14,354 bases of DNA from NCBI GenBank assembly GCA_937875395.1, contig CALNCU010000103.1:1-14354 (forward strand), given 5' to 3'. The stretch is from an uncultured Armatimonadota bacterium. GTDB lineage: Bacteria; Armatimonadota; UBA5829; DTJY01. Made by a program: the position numbers and the translations under genes. The notes under the pieces are model-generated. The model ran no database searches. It was not told where the DNA came from and saw only the letters and a program-made list of their open reading frames with translations. Shown here in pieces: positions 8,322 to 14,354 of this stretch; positions within the stretch are counted from its first letter, which is position 1, and the number at the start of each line of letters is the position of its first letter.

Positions 8322-10859
8322 TTATGTGCCGGGTTTGAGAAAGGTTACCCACATGTCTGGCTCCGGCCACTTAGATGCTTCAGAGGGCCTTACAAGGATC
8401 CATTGGGACTCCCAGGGGGCAAGAACAGCTGAACTCAGCTTGGAACCCATATACTGTCCGCTGGCACCATCATACCGGTAGATAAGATCTTTTATCCATC
8501 CATAACTTATGGCTTGACTATATGAAACATACTCCCCATTAGCCCTGCGGAACAGGGCCTTTGACCAGTTTACCTGCGTTGTAAAGGGGTTGCCTACCAT
8601 GTTCCAGCCATTGAACAGCCCTATAACATAGGGTTCGCTCTCCACAAGATCGCCGGTAATAATGGGCAGCGGCATGCCATCATCGTCATATATATAGAGC
8701 CAGTACCCAAGTCCCGCAGGCGCAGTTACAGTGGATACTTGCGATTGCGGATGTACCAGCTTATGGGCGTCTACGCTGGGTGGGAAGAATGATGATTCCT
8801 GATTCTTCTCTCCTACTGATAGATTTATGGCATACATTTTATATTCTGCCGATTGCCCGCCTGCATAACTCCACCTGAACAGTACGCATTGGTTGCTGCC
8901 GGCCCAGGCATCCGGGGTTACAGAGCGGTCTAGTTTATAGGGTATGGAGAACATGTGCCACCCCTTGCTTAAGGTGATGGGCTGCACGGTGAATGTGGTT
9001 GTAGTTATAACCGGCGGCACAGTTATACCGGCGATATCTGATTCGGCATGCACTGTGATGGTATGGGCGCCGGCAGCAACCGGATAGGGGAAATCCAGAT
9101 AAGACTTCCCGTATTTAGGTTCTCCAATAATATGATGATAGCTCCCCCAATTTGTAATTGCCGGGGAGAGGGAGGACGGCCCTATCAGCAGAGTGCCATC
9201 GGTATAATTATTAGCAGGGGTGCCATCAAGATAGACCCTGAACATTTTATTATCATCAGCCTTATATACGTGCCTGAAATTAATCTTTATCCTGGTAGTG
9301 CTTGAAGAGACGGTTGATCCGTTTGACGGATATATTATATCTGCTTCCAAAGATGCTTTCAGAAGTGCCTTATAGACATTCATAAGCCCGTAGCCGTATA
9401 CTTTGTTTGGCTGCGAATCCCCTCTTTCTGTGGCGGTTTTTAGTAGAATAGGCCTTACATCGCCGGCCGGAACGCCATGAGAGATAAGAAGCGCTGCAGC
9501 TGCCGCAACGTGCGGGGCTGCCATGGATGTCCCGCTCATTGCCATATAGCCGTTGCCGTTTTCCGGGGCTGTTTTAGGATCTCCCCAGTTTTTTTCCGTC
9601 ATAAAGGCGGTGCTGGGGATATCTTTGCCCGGCGCGGTAATTCCGTGATCAACCATGGCCTGGCCCTGGTTGGAAAAGGCGGCAATATTATCGTTTATAT
9701 CTGTGGCGCCTACGCTTATACATTCAGGGAATGCAGCCGGGTAAGAAACCCCGCTATCTGTATAATTATAATCGTTGCCGGATGCGGCAACAACCACTAT
9801 TCCGCTTGCGGTTGCCTGCGCTATCTTTGTTGCAAGCAGTTCAGACCTGCCAGGGCCTCCAAGACTGAGGTTAATTACGTTTACCTTAAGCTCTTTGCTG
9901 TCTACGGTTGCAGCCCAGTTTATACAGTAATCTATTGCGTTAGCCACTGCAACATCATCTGTAAGCGGTTCGTCGCCGTCCTTTTCGGCATCATAAAACA
10001 CTCTTATGGGCAGTATGTAGACTCCATTCCAGGCCAGACCGGCTACCTTGCTTCCACCAGAGATATCTGTAGCTATTATACCTGCCACATGCGTACCGTG
10101 CGCCTGGCCGCTTGCAGAGAATAAATCAGATGGCGATGAATCTGAAGAACCGGTAATAATATTCCGTCCCGTGAGCAGCCTTTTAGCAAGGTCGGGGTGA
10201 GGCGCCCGGGAGGTGGCAGAGGTTGTACGTATCCCGGAATCAAGCACTGCAACAACAACGCCGCTGCTGCCTTTTTGCATGCTCCATGCCTGCGGGGCAA
10301 ATATATGGTTAGAGGTTATGCTTGGAACCTCTGTAGAATGCAGGTTCCACTGCCCGTTTTTAAACGGATTAGCCTCTCCGGGGAGGTAGTACTCGCAGGT
10401 CGGTATGTCGTTTATATAGTACAGGTTATTGTACTGTACGCTTTTTATAGCCGGGTGATTTGTAAGGACAGCTGCTCTGTTTAGCATAATCTTATCAGCC
10501 ATAAGATTAATGCTGTTGGAAGCTGCGTGGGCCTGCACGCCGCTCATGGTGTATATGTTTGAGCCGGAAGGCGCCGGTGAAGATTTCACCGGATCAGTTA
10601 CGCCTGTTGTTGGCCGTGAAACATTTACAAGGTACGTGTTGCCTGCGGAGAGTTGCTTAACTACTCTGCCGTTATACTGGGATAGAAACGGTTTTAAAGC
10701 ACTTGACTCGGCGCCGGATTTAAGCGTAACAATCAGTTGATTGGGCCGGCAGGTCTGCCGCATGGCTCCCCACCCGGGAAGCACCATCAAAGCCGCAAGA
10801 ATTACGGCAAAGGCTATTGTAGTGAATGAGCGTATTTTAAAACCGCTGTACCGTATCAT
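8322..10859 (-). CDS. Secreted subtilisin-like serine protease (peptidase S8) with C-terminal surface modules
   Basis: This is an 845-aa exported S8 protease. Residues 1-31 are a signal peptide. Residues 37-150 look like a fervidolysin-type propeptide (QLIVTLKSGA, YLVNV, IKSVQYN), an intramolecular chaperone normally cleaved off. The catalytic domain (about 180-497) has Asp207 in VAVLDSGI, His254 in HGTHVAG, oxyanion Asn362 in AASGND and Ser445 in SGTSMAAPHVA, so it should be active. Residues 505-626 form an Ig-like beta domain ending GAHTITVHAES. Two related modules follow: 631-723 (GWHMFSIPY ... GLGYWLYIYD) and 746-824 (GWNMVGNPF ... WESQWILV). GGAG 5 nt upstream supports this ATG. The gene lies between two CsgG-like genes (26 and 55 nt spacers), which suggests a role in the same surface system, possibly processing the giant protein encoded downstream; that link is inference. 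Confidence 0.95.
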   Translation of the reverse strand: MIRYSGFKIRSFTTIAFAVILAALMVLPGWGAMRQTCRPNQLIVTLKSGAESSALKPFLSQYNGRVVKQLSAGNTYLVNVSRPTTGVTDPVKSSPAPSGSNIYTMSGVQAHAASNSINLMADKIMLNRAAVLTNHPAIKSVQYNNLYYINDIPTCEYYLPGEANPFKNGQWNLHSTEVPSITSNHIFAPQAWSMQKGSSGVVVAVLDSGIRTTSATSRAPHPDLAKRLLTGRNIITGSSDSSPSDLFSASGQAHGTHVAGIIATDISGGSKVAGLAWNGVYILPIRVFYDAEKDGDEPLTDDVAVANAIDYCINWAATVDSKELKVNVINLSLGGPGRSELLATKIAQATASGIVVVAASGNDYNYTDSGVSYPAAFPECISVGATDINDNIAAFSNQGQAMVDHGITAPGKDIPSTAFMTEKNWGDPKTAPENGNGYMAMSGTSMAAPHVAAAAALLISHGVPAGDVRPILLKTATERGDSQPNKVYGYGLMNVYKALLKASLEADIIYPSNGSTVSSSTTRIKINFRHVYKADDNKMFRVYLDGTPANNYTDGTLLIGPSSLSPAITNWGSYHHIIGEPKYGKSYLDFPYPVAAGAHTITVHAESDIAGITVPPVITTTTFTVQPITLSKGWHMFSIPYKLDRSVTPDAWAGSNQCVLFRWSYAGGQSAEYKMYAINLSVGEKNQESSFFPPSVDAHKLVHPQSQVSTVTAPAGLGYWLYIYDDDGMPLPIITGDLVESEPYVIGLFNGWNMVGNPFTTQVNWSKALFRRANGEYVSYSQAISYGWIKDLIYRYDGASGQYMGSKLSSAVLAPWESQWILVRPSEASKWPEPDMWVTFLKPGT
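8387..8969 (-). repeat. Two tandem Gly-Trp modules at the protease C-terminus
   Basis: Protease residues 631-723 and 746-824 share an opening G-W-x-M-x-(S/G)-x-P and a close rich in Trp/Tyr (GLGYWLY; WESQWILV). They are divergent tandem copies. A related pattern closes the visible part of the giant protein. Such 'GWN(L/M)VGNP'-type modules are familiar at the ends of secreted enzymes in diderm bacteria, where a surface-attachment role is often supposed. Confidence 0.6.
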
Positions 10860-10885
10860 TATTACTCCATTCGATACAAAAAGTG

Positions 10886-12598
10886 CTACAGGTTAACTGT
10901 AAAGGACATATAGTCCCGCGAGTAAATCCATCTGGTATTCTTGGGATTGTTTAGATCCCAAATATCGCTCCCTGACCCCGGGCATGCTGCAGGGGCCTGG
11001 GTATCTGCCGAACGCCTGCATCCAACTCGCCAGTAGATGGTATGAGTCCCTGTCAGACCCTTTAATTCCTTGCTGTTGACTAACTCTGTTCCGCTGTTCC
11101 AGGTTGCCGGAGCTTTTGGAAGTTGCTTTACAAAGACGCTCCGGGCGGCAGTTCCCCTGTTAGAGAACAAAGGGTCGTCAATGCTTACTTCAAGAACATA
11201 CTGGTCTGCAATGGTACTGTTGGCAATCCAGGTAAAGAATATGTTGTGAAGGGAGGTAAAAGACGATTCTCCGGTACCCATAAGCGTGGGCCTGCTTACA
11301 CAGGTTGCAATTACCGTGGGGCCGTTTACCGTGCCGGATTGAACCATGTAACTGGCTGGCGCATCGAACTGAATGCTGGGATCGGTAACAAAGTTGGCAT
11401 AACCGCCCAGCTTGCCGCTTAACTGAGGAGGAAGTGTTGTGACTTGGCCCGTTATAACAACGCCGTTCTTCCTTATTGTATAAGTGGGAGTTGCCATATG
11501 CCCAGGAGGGTTCCATGCTATAATGGTACCAGTATCGCCTGTATTCGGCATGCCGCTCTCGGCGGTACCGGTTAGTACTGCTATGGATCCGCCGTCTTCA
11601 GGGCTGACTGTGCCGCCGGAACCCACCTTAAAGAATGCTGCAAGGCCTACCAGCGCTGCAAGGCCCCAAAGCCATTTGGAGTTGCTGGATATCTTGGGCT
11701 TGGTGGTCTGAGAGCCCGGGGCGGTTGAGTCTTTGCCGGGCAGTTCGTAGACGGCAATAACCCTGTCCTCGGCACGTACGCCCTGAGGAGCATTTATTAC
11801 TTTTGCGTACGCATCGGTATCTGTTACTTTGGTCACCCTGATGCGCCCTACTACATCCTCATGGCTGGCATAGCCTACGCCTTCTCTTCTGATCACCATC
11901 ATCTGCAGGCCGGGGCGGAGTCCGCTGTCCTCTCCCTTGTTGAGAAGGACTTCATCTGTCCCCGAGACGATGCCTACAATTGTTGCGGTGGGTATCATAT
12001 ACCGGATGATGGATGCAACGGCGTTGGATGCAGCATTGTTTATTGCCTCAACAATCCAATCGCCTTCCCTGCTTGTAATGTACCCTACCCTGTTCTGGCT
12101 GACGCCTGCAGAATAGGCGCCGCTTATCCACTCACCGGTCTCTACATCTAAAATCTTAACAGCAACCTTAACATCTGCTCGCTTGCGCCCGTTATCTACG
12201 TTAATTGAACGTATCTCGCCGCTTGCAATCCAAGACACTCCCAACTCCCGGCCCAACTGCTGCAGTTCAAACTGGGAGATTACAACTTTAAGCGTACGGT
12301 CTGTCTTTGTTTTTAAGCCCAGATCCATCAGTTTAAGATCAACTACCTCGGCGCGGGTGTTATCAAACTTGCCAGACCGCATAAGTTCCACGGCAAAGGC
12401 ATCTGTAGCCATGGTGCTGTACATGTCGGCTTTCATGCTGCTGACGTTTCTAAACGGCACTACCGCTATCTTTATGGTCTTCTCCTGGGCAGATGCGGTA
12501 CCGGATGAAAGCACTGTAAGCGCCATGGGGGCGATTAATGAGATAATACATGCGATGCTGATATATCTGAACGCCGCTAGTCTTTTGATTAATCTCAA
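10886..12598 (-). CDS. CsgG-like envelope protein with FlgT_C-like region, membrane segment and C-terminal beta domain
   Basis: This is a 570-aa exported protein. Residues 1-38 form a signal peptide (basic start, hydrophobic core, cleavage likely after ASA) with no lipobox cysteine. Residues 41-200 resemble the CsgG/HfaB fold: IKIAVVPFRN opens the first strand, followed by a 'FAVELMRSGKF' helix, 'LGRELGVSWIASGEI', and a 'VAVKILDVETGEW' strand. Residues 203-284 (IVGIVSGTDEVLLNKGEDSGLRPG through EDRVIAVYE, a pattern shown here in part) resemble the small beta domain that follows such folds in FlgT-type proteins. A membrane segment at 309-325 and a Gly-rich hinge come next, then about 240 residues of probable FN3/Ig-like strands (357-570). 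True CsgG is a ~280-aa lipoprotein forming the curli export channel, so the lack of a lipobox and the extra domains argue against simple equivalence. It leads a likely operon, 26 nt before the protease gene. CDS certain; family moderately sure; exact role unknown. Confidence 0.85.
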   Translation of the reverse strand: MRLIKRLAAFRYISIACIISLIAPMALTVLSSGTASAQEKTIKIAVVPFRNVSSMKADMYSTMATDAFAVELMRSGKFDNTRAEVVDLKLMDLGLKTKTDRTLKVVISQFELQQLGRELGVSWIASGEIRSINVDNGRKRADVKVAVKILDVETGEWISGAYSAGVSQNRVGYITSREGDWIVEAINNAASNAVASIIRYMIPTATIVGIVSGTDEVLLNKGEDSGLRPGLQMMVIRREGVGYASHEDVVGRIRVTKVTDTDAYAKVINAPQGVRAEDRVIAVYELPGKDSTAPGSQTTKPKISSNSKWLWGLAALVGLAAFFKVGSGGTVSPEDGGSIAVLTGTAESGMPNTGDTGTIIAWNPPGHMATPTYTIRKNGVVITGQVTTLPPQLSGKLGGYANFVTDPSIQFDAPASYMVQSGTVNGPTVIATCVSRPTLMGTGESSFTSLHNIFFTWIANSTIADQYVLEVSIDDPLFSNRGTAARSVFVKQLPKAPATWNSGTELVNSKELKGLTGTHTIYWRVGCRRSADTQAPAACPGSGSDIWDLNNPKNTRWIYSRDYMSFTVNL

Positions 12599-12605
12599 CA
12601 GAGAA

Positions 12606-12614
12606 CTCCCTCCT
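12606..12614 (-). promoter_or_regulatory. Strong Shine-Dalgarno that decides a TTG start
   Basis: AGGAGGGAG lies 7 nt before the TTG codon at 12598. No ATG or GTG stands at a suitable distance in this frame, and the next in-frame ATG (residue 25) would delete the charged N-terminal region and most of the hydrophobic core of the signal peptide. The ribosome site therefore supports initiation at TTG. Confidence 0.75.
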
Positions 12615-12704
12615 AGAGCACAGCAGCAGGGATAGTGATATTTCGGGCAGAGCAGCCTATATTTCAGTAGACCGGCATCTTGCCTTCAGGTGAAGCCTGC
12701 TTGC

Positions 12705-12738
12705 AAAAAAAAACATACTCTTAAACCATTGGAGCATG
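12705..12738 (-). terminator. Intrinsic terminator between coaE and the CsgG-like gene
   Basis: On the minus strand the stem CATGCTC (12738-12732) pairs with GAGTATG (12720-12714) over 7 bp with one G-U pair and an 11-nt loop, and is followed directly by nine T residues (12713-12705). This is a standard rho-independent arrangement, located 55 nt after the coaE stop. It should end rpsA-coaE transcription. If the extended -10 at 12786-12781 is active, the same structure would sit in the leader of the next operon and could act as an attenuator. Confidence 0.75.
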
Positions 12739-12780
12739 CCCTGTAAGTGAATATTGCCACTCCCAGGCATAGCTTGGCAT

Positions 12781-12809
12781 ATTATAGCACGACTATTCCT
12801 CTGACGCAA
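12781..12809 (-). promoter_or_regulatory. Possible promoter with extended -10 for the exported-protein operon
   Basis: On the minus strand a consensus -10 hexamer TATAAT at 12786-12781 is preceded by TGC, giving the extended -10 form TGnTATAAT. Seventeen bases further upstream is TTGCGT, which matches only the TTG half of a -35 box. The site overlaps the end of coaE. Transcripts would start near 12774 and meet the terminator at 12738-12705 within about 70 nt. Assignment is by motif only. Confidence 0.35.
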
Positions 12810-13482
12810 TAGATTTTTCAATACTATCCCATACTTTTATCACCTGTGCCTTAGTAACAATCAATGAACTTTCCGTCTCTATTACCCAGTCGGCGTACTC
12901 TAATTTTCTGGACAGGGGAAACTGTGCGGATACGCGCTGCTCTGCTTCTTTTTGGGTTATACCGTAGCGTTCTTGCAACCGTTCTATCTGCGTTTCCGGT
13001 TTTGCTGCTACAACAATAACCTTATCTACCATATCTGTGGAATTGGTTTCAATTAAAAGCGGAATCTCCAGGATAAGAACGCCCTGCCCTTTCTCTCTAA
13101 AGGCGTCTGCGGCTTTTTGAAGTTGTTGCAGTATGGGGGGATGCATTATTGCATCAAGGCACGCCCGCTTATCCGGGTCTTCAAAGACAAGTCGGGCAAG
13201 CTTTTTTCTATTTATGGTGTTATCTTTTAAAAGTATGCCGGAGCCAAACTCACGGACTACCGATTTGTAAACATCCGTACCGGGGGCTAGCAGATTATGC
13301 GCAATTTCATCTGCGCTTATCACGGTTGCGCCAAGTTGGCAGAACATGCGCGCAACTGTGCTCTTGCCGCTTGCAATTCCACCGGTGAGGCCTATAACAA
13401 TTGAGCGGCGCTTATGAAAAGAGCCAGTCCAACCGGACTCTGCCCTGCGGACTGGCTTCATGCTGTTATTTACTTTATCCAT
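12793..13482 (-). CDS. coaE: Dephospho-CoA kinase
   Basis: CoaE catalyses the last step of coenzyme A synthesis, phosphorylating the 3'-hydroxyl of the dephospho-CoA ribose with ATP in the cytoplasm. The P-loop GLTGGIASGKST is at residues 31-42, followed by ADEIAHNLL (57-65), HPPI (114-117), the PLLIE motif (141-145) and the lid-like RLQERYGITQKEAEQR (168-183) before the C-terminal helix. These are family hallmarks in the expected order. At 229 aa it is slightly long, because most family members begin only a few residues before the P-loop strand while here about 27 residues precede it. An in-frame TGA two codons upstream makes this ATG the furthest possible start; Met8 is the only other obvious choice and has no better ribosome site. 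A stable small hairpin covers the region just before the ATG. The gene follows rpsA and is separated from the exported-protein genes by a terminator. Confidence 0.95.
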   Translation of the reverse strand: MDKVNNSMKPVRRAESGWTGSFHKRRSIVIGLTGGIASGKSTVARMFCQLGATVISADEIAHNLLAPGTDVYKSVVREFGSGILLKDNTINRKKLARLVFEDPDKRACLDAIMHPPILQQLQKAADAFREKGQGVLILEIPLLIETNSTDMVDKVIVVAAKPETQIERLQERYGITQKEAEQRVSAQFPLSRKLEYADWVIETESSLIVTKAQVIKVWDSIEKSIASEE

Positions 13483-13483
13483 G

Positions 13484-13497
13484 TTGGGTCACCCCAA
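13484..13497 (-). promoter_or_regulatory. GNRA tetraloop hairpin over the coaE ribosome-binding region
   Basis: The mRNA here reads UUGGG-GUGA-CCCAA, a perfect 5-bp stem closed by a GUGA (GNRA-type) tetraloop, ending 1 nt before the coaE ATG. The only G-rich, Shine-Dalgarno-like bases (GGGGUG) lie inside this stem and loop. Translation from this ATG should therefore be weak or controlled, or may depend on ribosomes that have just finished rpsA. The structure is seen directly; the effect is inferred. Confidence 0.4.
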
Positions 13498-13545
13498 GTT
13501 ACGACGGATAATTACCATGGAAGTTGATTCTATCCGGTCTGCCGT

Positions 13546-13578
13546 AACTCCGGCGGCAAAGGTTGTGCCGCCGGAGTT
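13546..13578 (-). terminator. 13-bp hairpin after rpsA, without U-tract
   Basis: Positions 13546-13558 and 13566-13578 are a perfect 13-bp GC-rich inverted repeat with a 7-nt loop, starting 9 nt after the rpsA stop codon. There is no T-run on either side, so it does not meet the usual intrinsic terminator pattern. It may protect the rpsA mRNA 3' end, act as a processing site, or partly terminate transcription, so that coaE is expressed at a lower level than the ribosomal protein gene. The structure is seen directly; its role is inferred. Confidence 0.55.
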
Positions 13579-13587
13579 GTTATGCAA

Positions 13588-14354
13588 CTATTCTGCTGCA
13601 GGCTCTTCTGCCACTGCGACGGGTTCGTCCGCTGTTGCAGGTTCCTCTGCTGCAACGGGTTCTTCTGCTATTGCGACAGGCTCTTCTGCCGCTGCAGGTT
13701 CCTCTGCTGCTACAGGTTCATCCGCTGCTGCAGGCTCTTCTGCCACTGCGGCGGGTTTCTCTGCTTCTACAGGTGTTTCTGCAGCCGGCTCTTCTGCGGA
13801 TGGCTCGGCGGTAAAGGCCGAGAGCTCCTGCAGTTTGTCGCCAATGAGGTCTCCAAGGGTCATCCTCTGCGATGCTTTGCCAGAGGATGAGGAAGTGCGG
13901 TAGGAGTCATACGCCTGCTCTTCTTTGTTCTCCTGCGTCTGGCGTATGCTCAGCGTCATGCGGCGCTCTTCCGGCCGTATGTCTATGATCTTTACTTCTA
14001 CCTGATCCCCTACGGAGACTGCATCTTCCGGCCGTTTAACCCGCTTGTGCGCCAGCTCTGCATTGGGGATTATTGCCTCTATTCCCTCTGCAAGCTGAAC
14101 AAATGCGCCAAACGGCACCAGCCGCGAGACCTTTCCACTTACAATGGTACCAACGGTGTACTGGCTTGCGACCTCTGCCCACGGATCGGGGAGAATCTGC
14201 CTTAGACCAAGAGAGATGCGGTCGTTCTCCAGGTTGAGCTTCAGGATCATAATGTTGGTCTTCTGGCCCACCTTCAGCACATCTGATGGATGGTTAATCC
14301 GAGTCCAGGAGATTTCGCTGATATGAAGAAGTCCGTCAATACCGCCCAGGTCTA
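13588..14354 (-). CDS. rpsA: 30S ribosomal protein S1, C-terminal part (5' end outside window)
   Basis: This is the carboxyl part of ribosomal protein S1, which binds mRNA on the 30S subunit and helps translation initiation. The frame is open to the right edge, so only the last 254 residues are visible. Visible residues 1-60 are most of one S1 (OB-fold) domain, with the hallmark stretch GGIDGLLHISEISWTR followed by HPSDVLKVGQ. Residues 65-138 are a complete second S1 domain, with GKVSRLVPFGAFVQL, GIEAIIPNAEL and the closing RMTLSIRQ. A linker containing MTLGDLIGDKLQEL follows, and then a long acidic Ala/Glu/Pro tail at 183-254. The gene ends with TAG at 13588-13590. A GTG at 14280 could look like a start, but it falls inside the S1 fold and is only an internal valine. 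coaE follows 105 nt downstream. The assignment to S1 is very secure; the number of S1 domains upstream cannot be known here. Confidence 0.96.
   Translation of the reverse strand, partial: DLGGIDGLLHISEISWTRINHPSDVLKVGQKTNIMILKLNLENDRISLGLRQILPDPWAEVASQYTVGTIVSGKVSRLVPFGAFVQLAEGIEAIIPNAELAHKRVKRPEDAVSVGDQVEVKIIDIRPEERRMTLSIRQTQENKEEQAYDSYRTSSSSGKASQRMTLGDLIGDKLQELSAFTAEPSAEEPAAETPVEAEKPAAVAEEPAAADEPVAAEEPAAAEEPVAIAEEPVAAEEPATADEPVAVAEEPAAE
13591..13806 (-). repeat. Low-complexity Ala/Glu/Pro repeat tail of S1
   Basis: The last ~72 codons of rpsA encode an imperfect repeat built on EEPAA / DEPVA / AEEPVA units, about a dozen in all. The DNA shows matching quasi-periodic GCTGCAGAAGAGCC-type words. 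The peptide should be disordered and strongly acidic. Acidic tails occur on S1 in several phyla, but their length varies and copy number is likely to change by slippage. The same repeat read on the plus strand gives a Gly/Ser/Ala-rich open frame that is not a real gene. Confidence 0.85.

Noticed and set aside
9477..10124. Plus-strand 215-codon open frame
   Set aside because: It lies fully antisense to the catalytic domain of the S8 protease, whose active-site motifs fix the coding strand; the product is Cys-rich and resembles no family.
12686..12697. CTTCACCTGAAG dyad as an operator site
   Set aside because: Short dyads of this size are common by chance and there is no second copy in the window.
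12705..12786. Possible known riboswitch (for example cyclic-di-GMP GEMM, preQ1, fluoride or ZTP) before the CsgG-like gene
   Set aside because: None of the conserved core words of these families can be found; only a generic hairpin and terminator are supported.
13460..13903. Plus-strand open frame rich in Gly/Ser/Ala repeats
   Set aside because: It is the antisense of the rpsA Glu/Ala/Pro tail and the coaE start; it has no plausible ribosome site and its repeats mirror the S1 repeats.
13588..14280. GTG at 14280 as the start of a short S1-domain protein
   Set aside because: The frame continues upstream to the window edge through a typical S1-domain sequence, so the GTG is an internal valine of rpsA.

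Overview
The window is a bacterial chromosome segment of moderate GC in which every supported gene lies on the minus strand, so gene order runs from high to low coordinates. It starts (right edge) with two housekeeping genes: the 3' part of rpsA (ribosomal protein S1) and coaE (dephospho-CoA kinase). These are followed by an intrinsic terminator and then four genes for exported proteins that fill the rest of the window. In order these are a 570-aa CsgG-like envelope protein, an 845-aa secreted subtilisin-like (S8) protease, a 261-aa second CsgG/TolB-N-like envelope protein, and a giant secreted modular protein of at least 2,435 aa whose 3' end lies beyond position 1.

The organism cannot be named from this sequence. 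Signal peptides, CsgG-like proteins and very large beta-sandwich surface proteins fit a diderm bacterium, probably from a poorly characterised phylum. Armatimonadota-like is my guess from the general style of the proteins, at low confidence.

Layout: 14354-13588 rpsA (5' end missing); 13578-13546 a 13-bp hairpin; 13482-12793 coaE; 12786-12599 a leader/spacer with a possible extended -10, a clear hairpin-plus-U9 terminator and the Shine-Dalgarno of the next gene; 12598-10886 CsgG-like protein 1 (TTG start); 10859-8322 S8 protease; 8266-7481 CsgG-like protein 2; 7480-7306 a 175-nt spacer; 7305-1 the giant protein. The spacers inside the last four genes are 26, 55 and 175 nt, so they probably form one operon. 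No stretch over 300 nt lacks a gene, and I find no tRNA, rRNA, CRISPR array, insertion sequence or credible plus-strand gene.

How the genes may work together (inference): all four downstream products carry signal peptides. The two CsgG-like proteins share an unusual layout, a CsgG-type domain followed by one membrane segment and a Gly/Ser-rich linker, and they flank a protease. The protease and the giant protein appear to share a C-terminal Gly-Trp/aromatic module. The simplest reading is a cell-surface export or display locus: a giant adhesin or sheath-like protein, a co-secreted protease that may process it or neighbouring proteins, and two periplasmic or envelope assembly factors. The giant protein is a mosaic of about ten copies of a short 'Y-x-I ... 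LTL ... GD-x-F-x-I' module, several Ig-like domains and three tandem C-terminal Ig-like domains.
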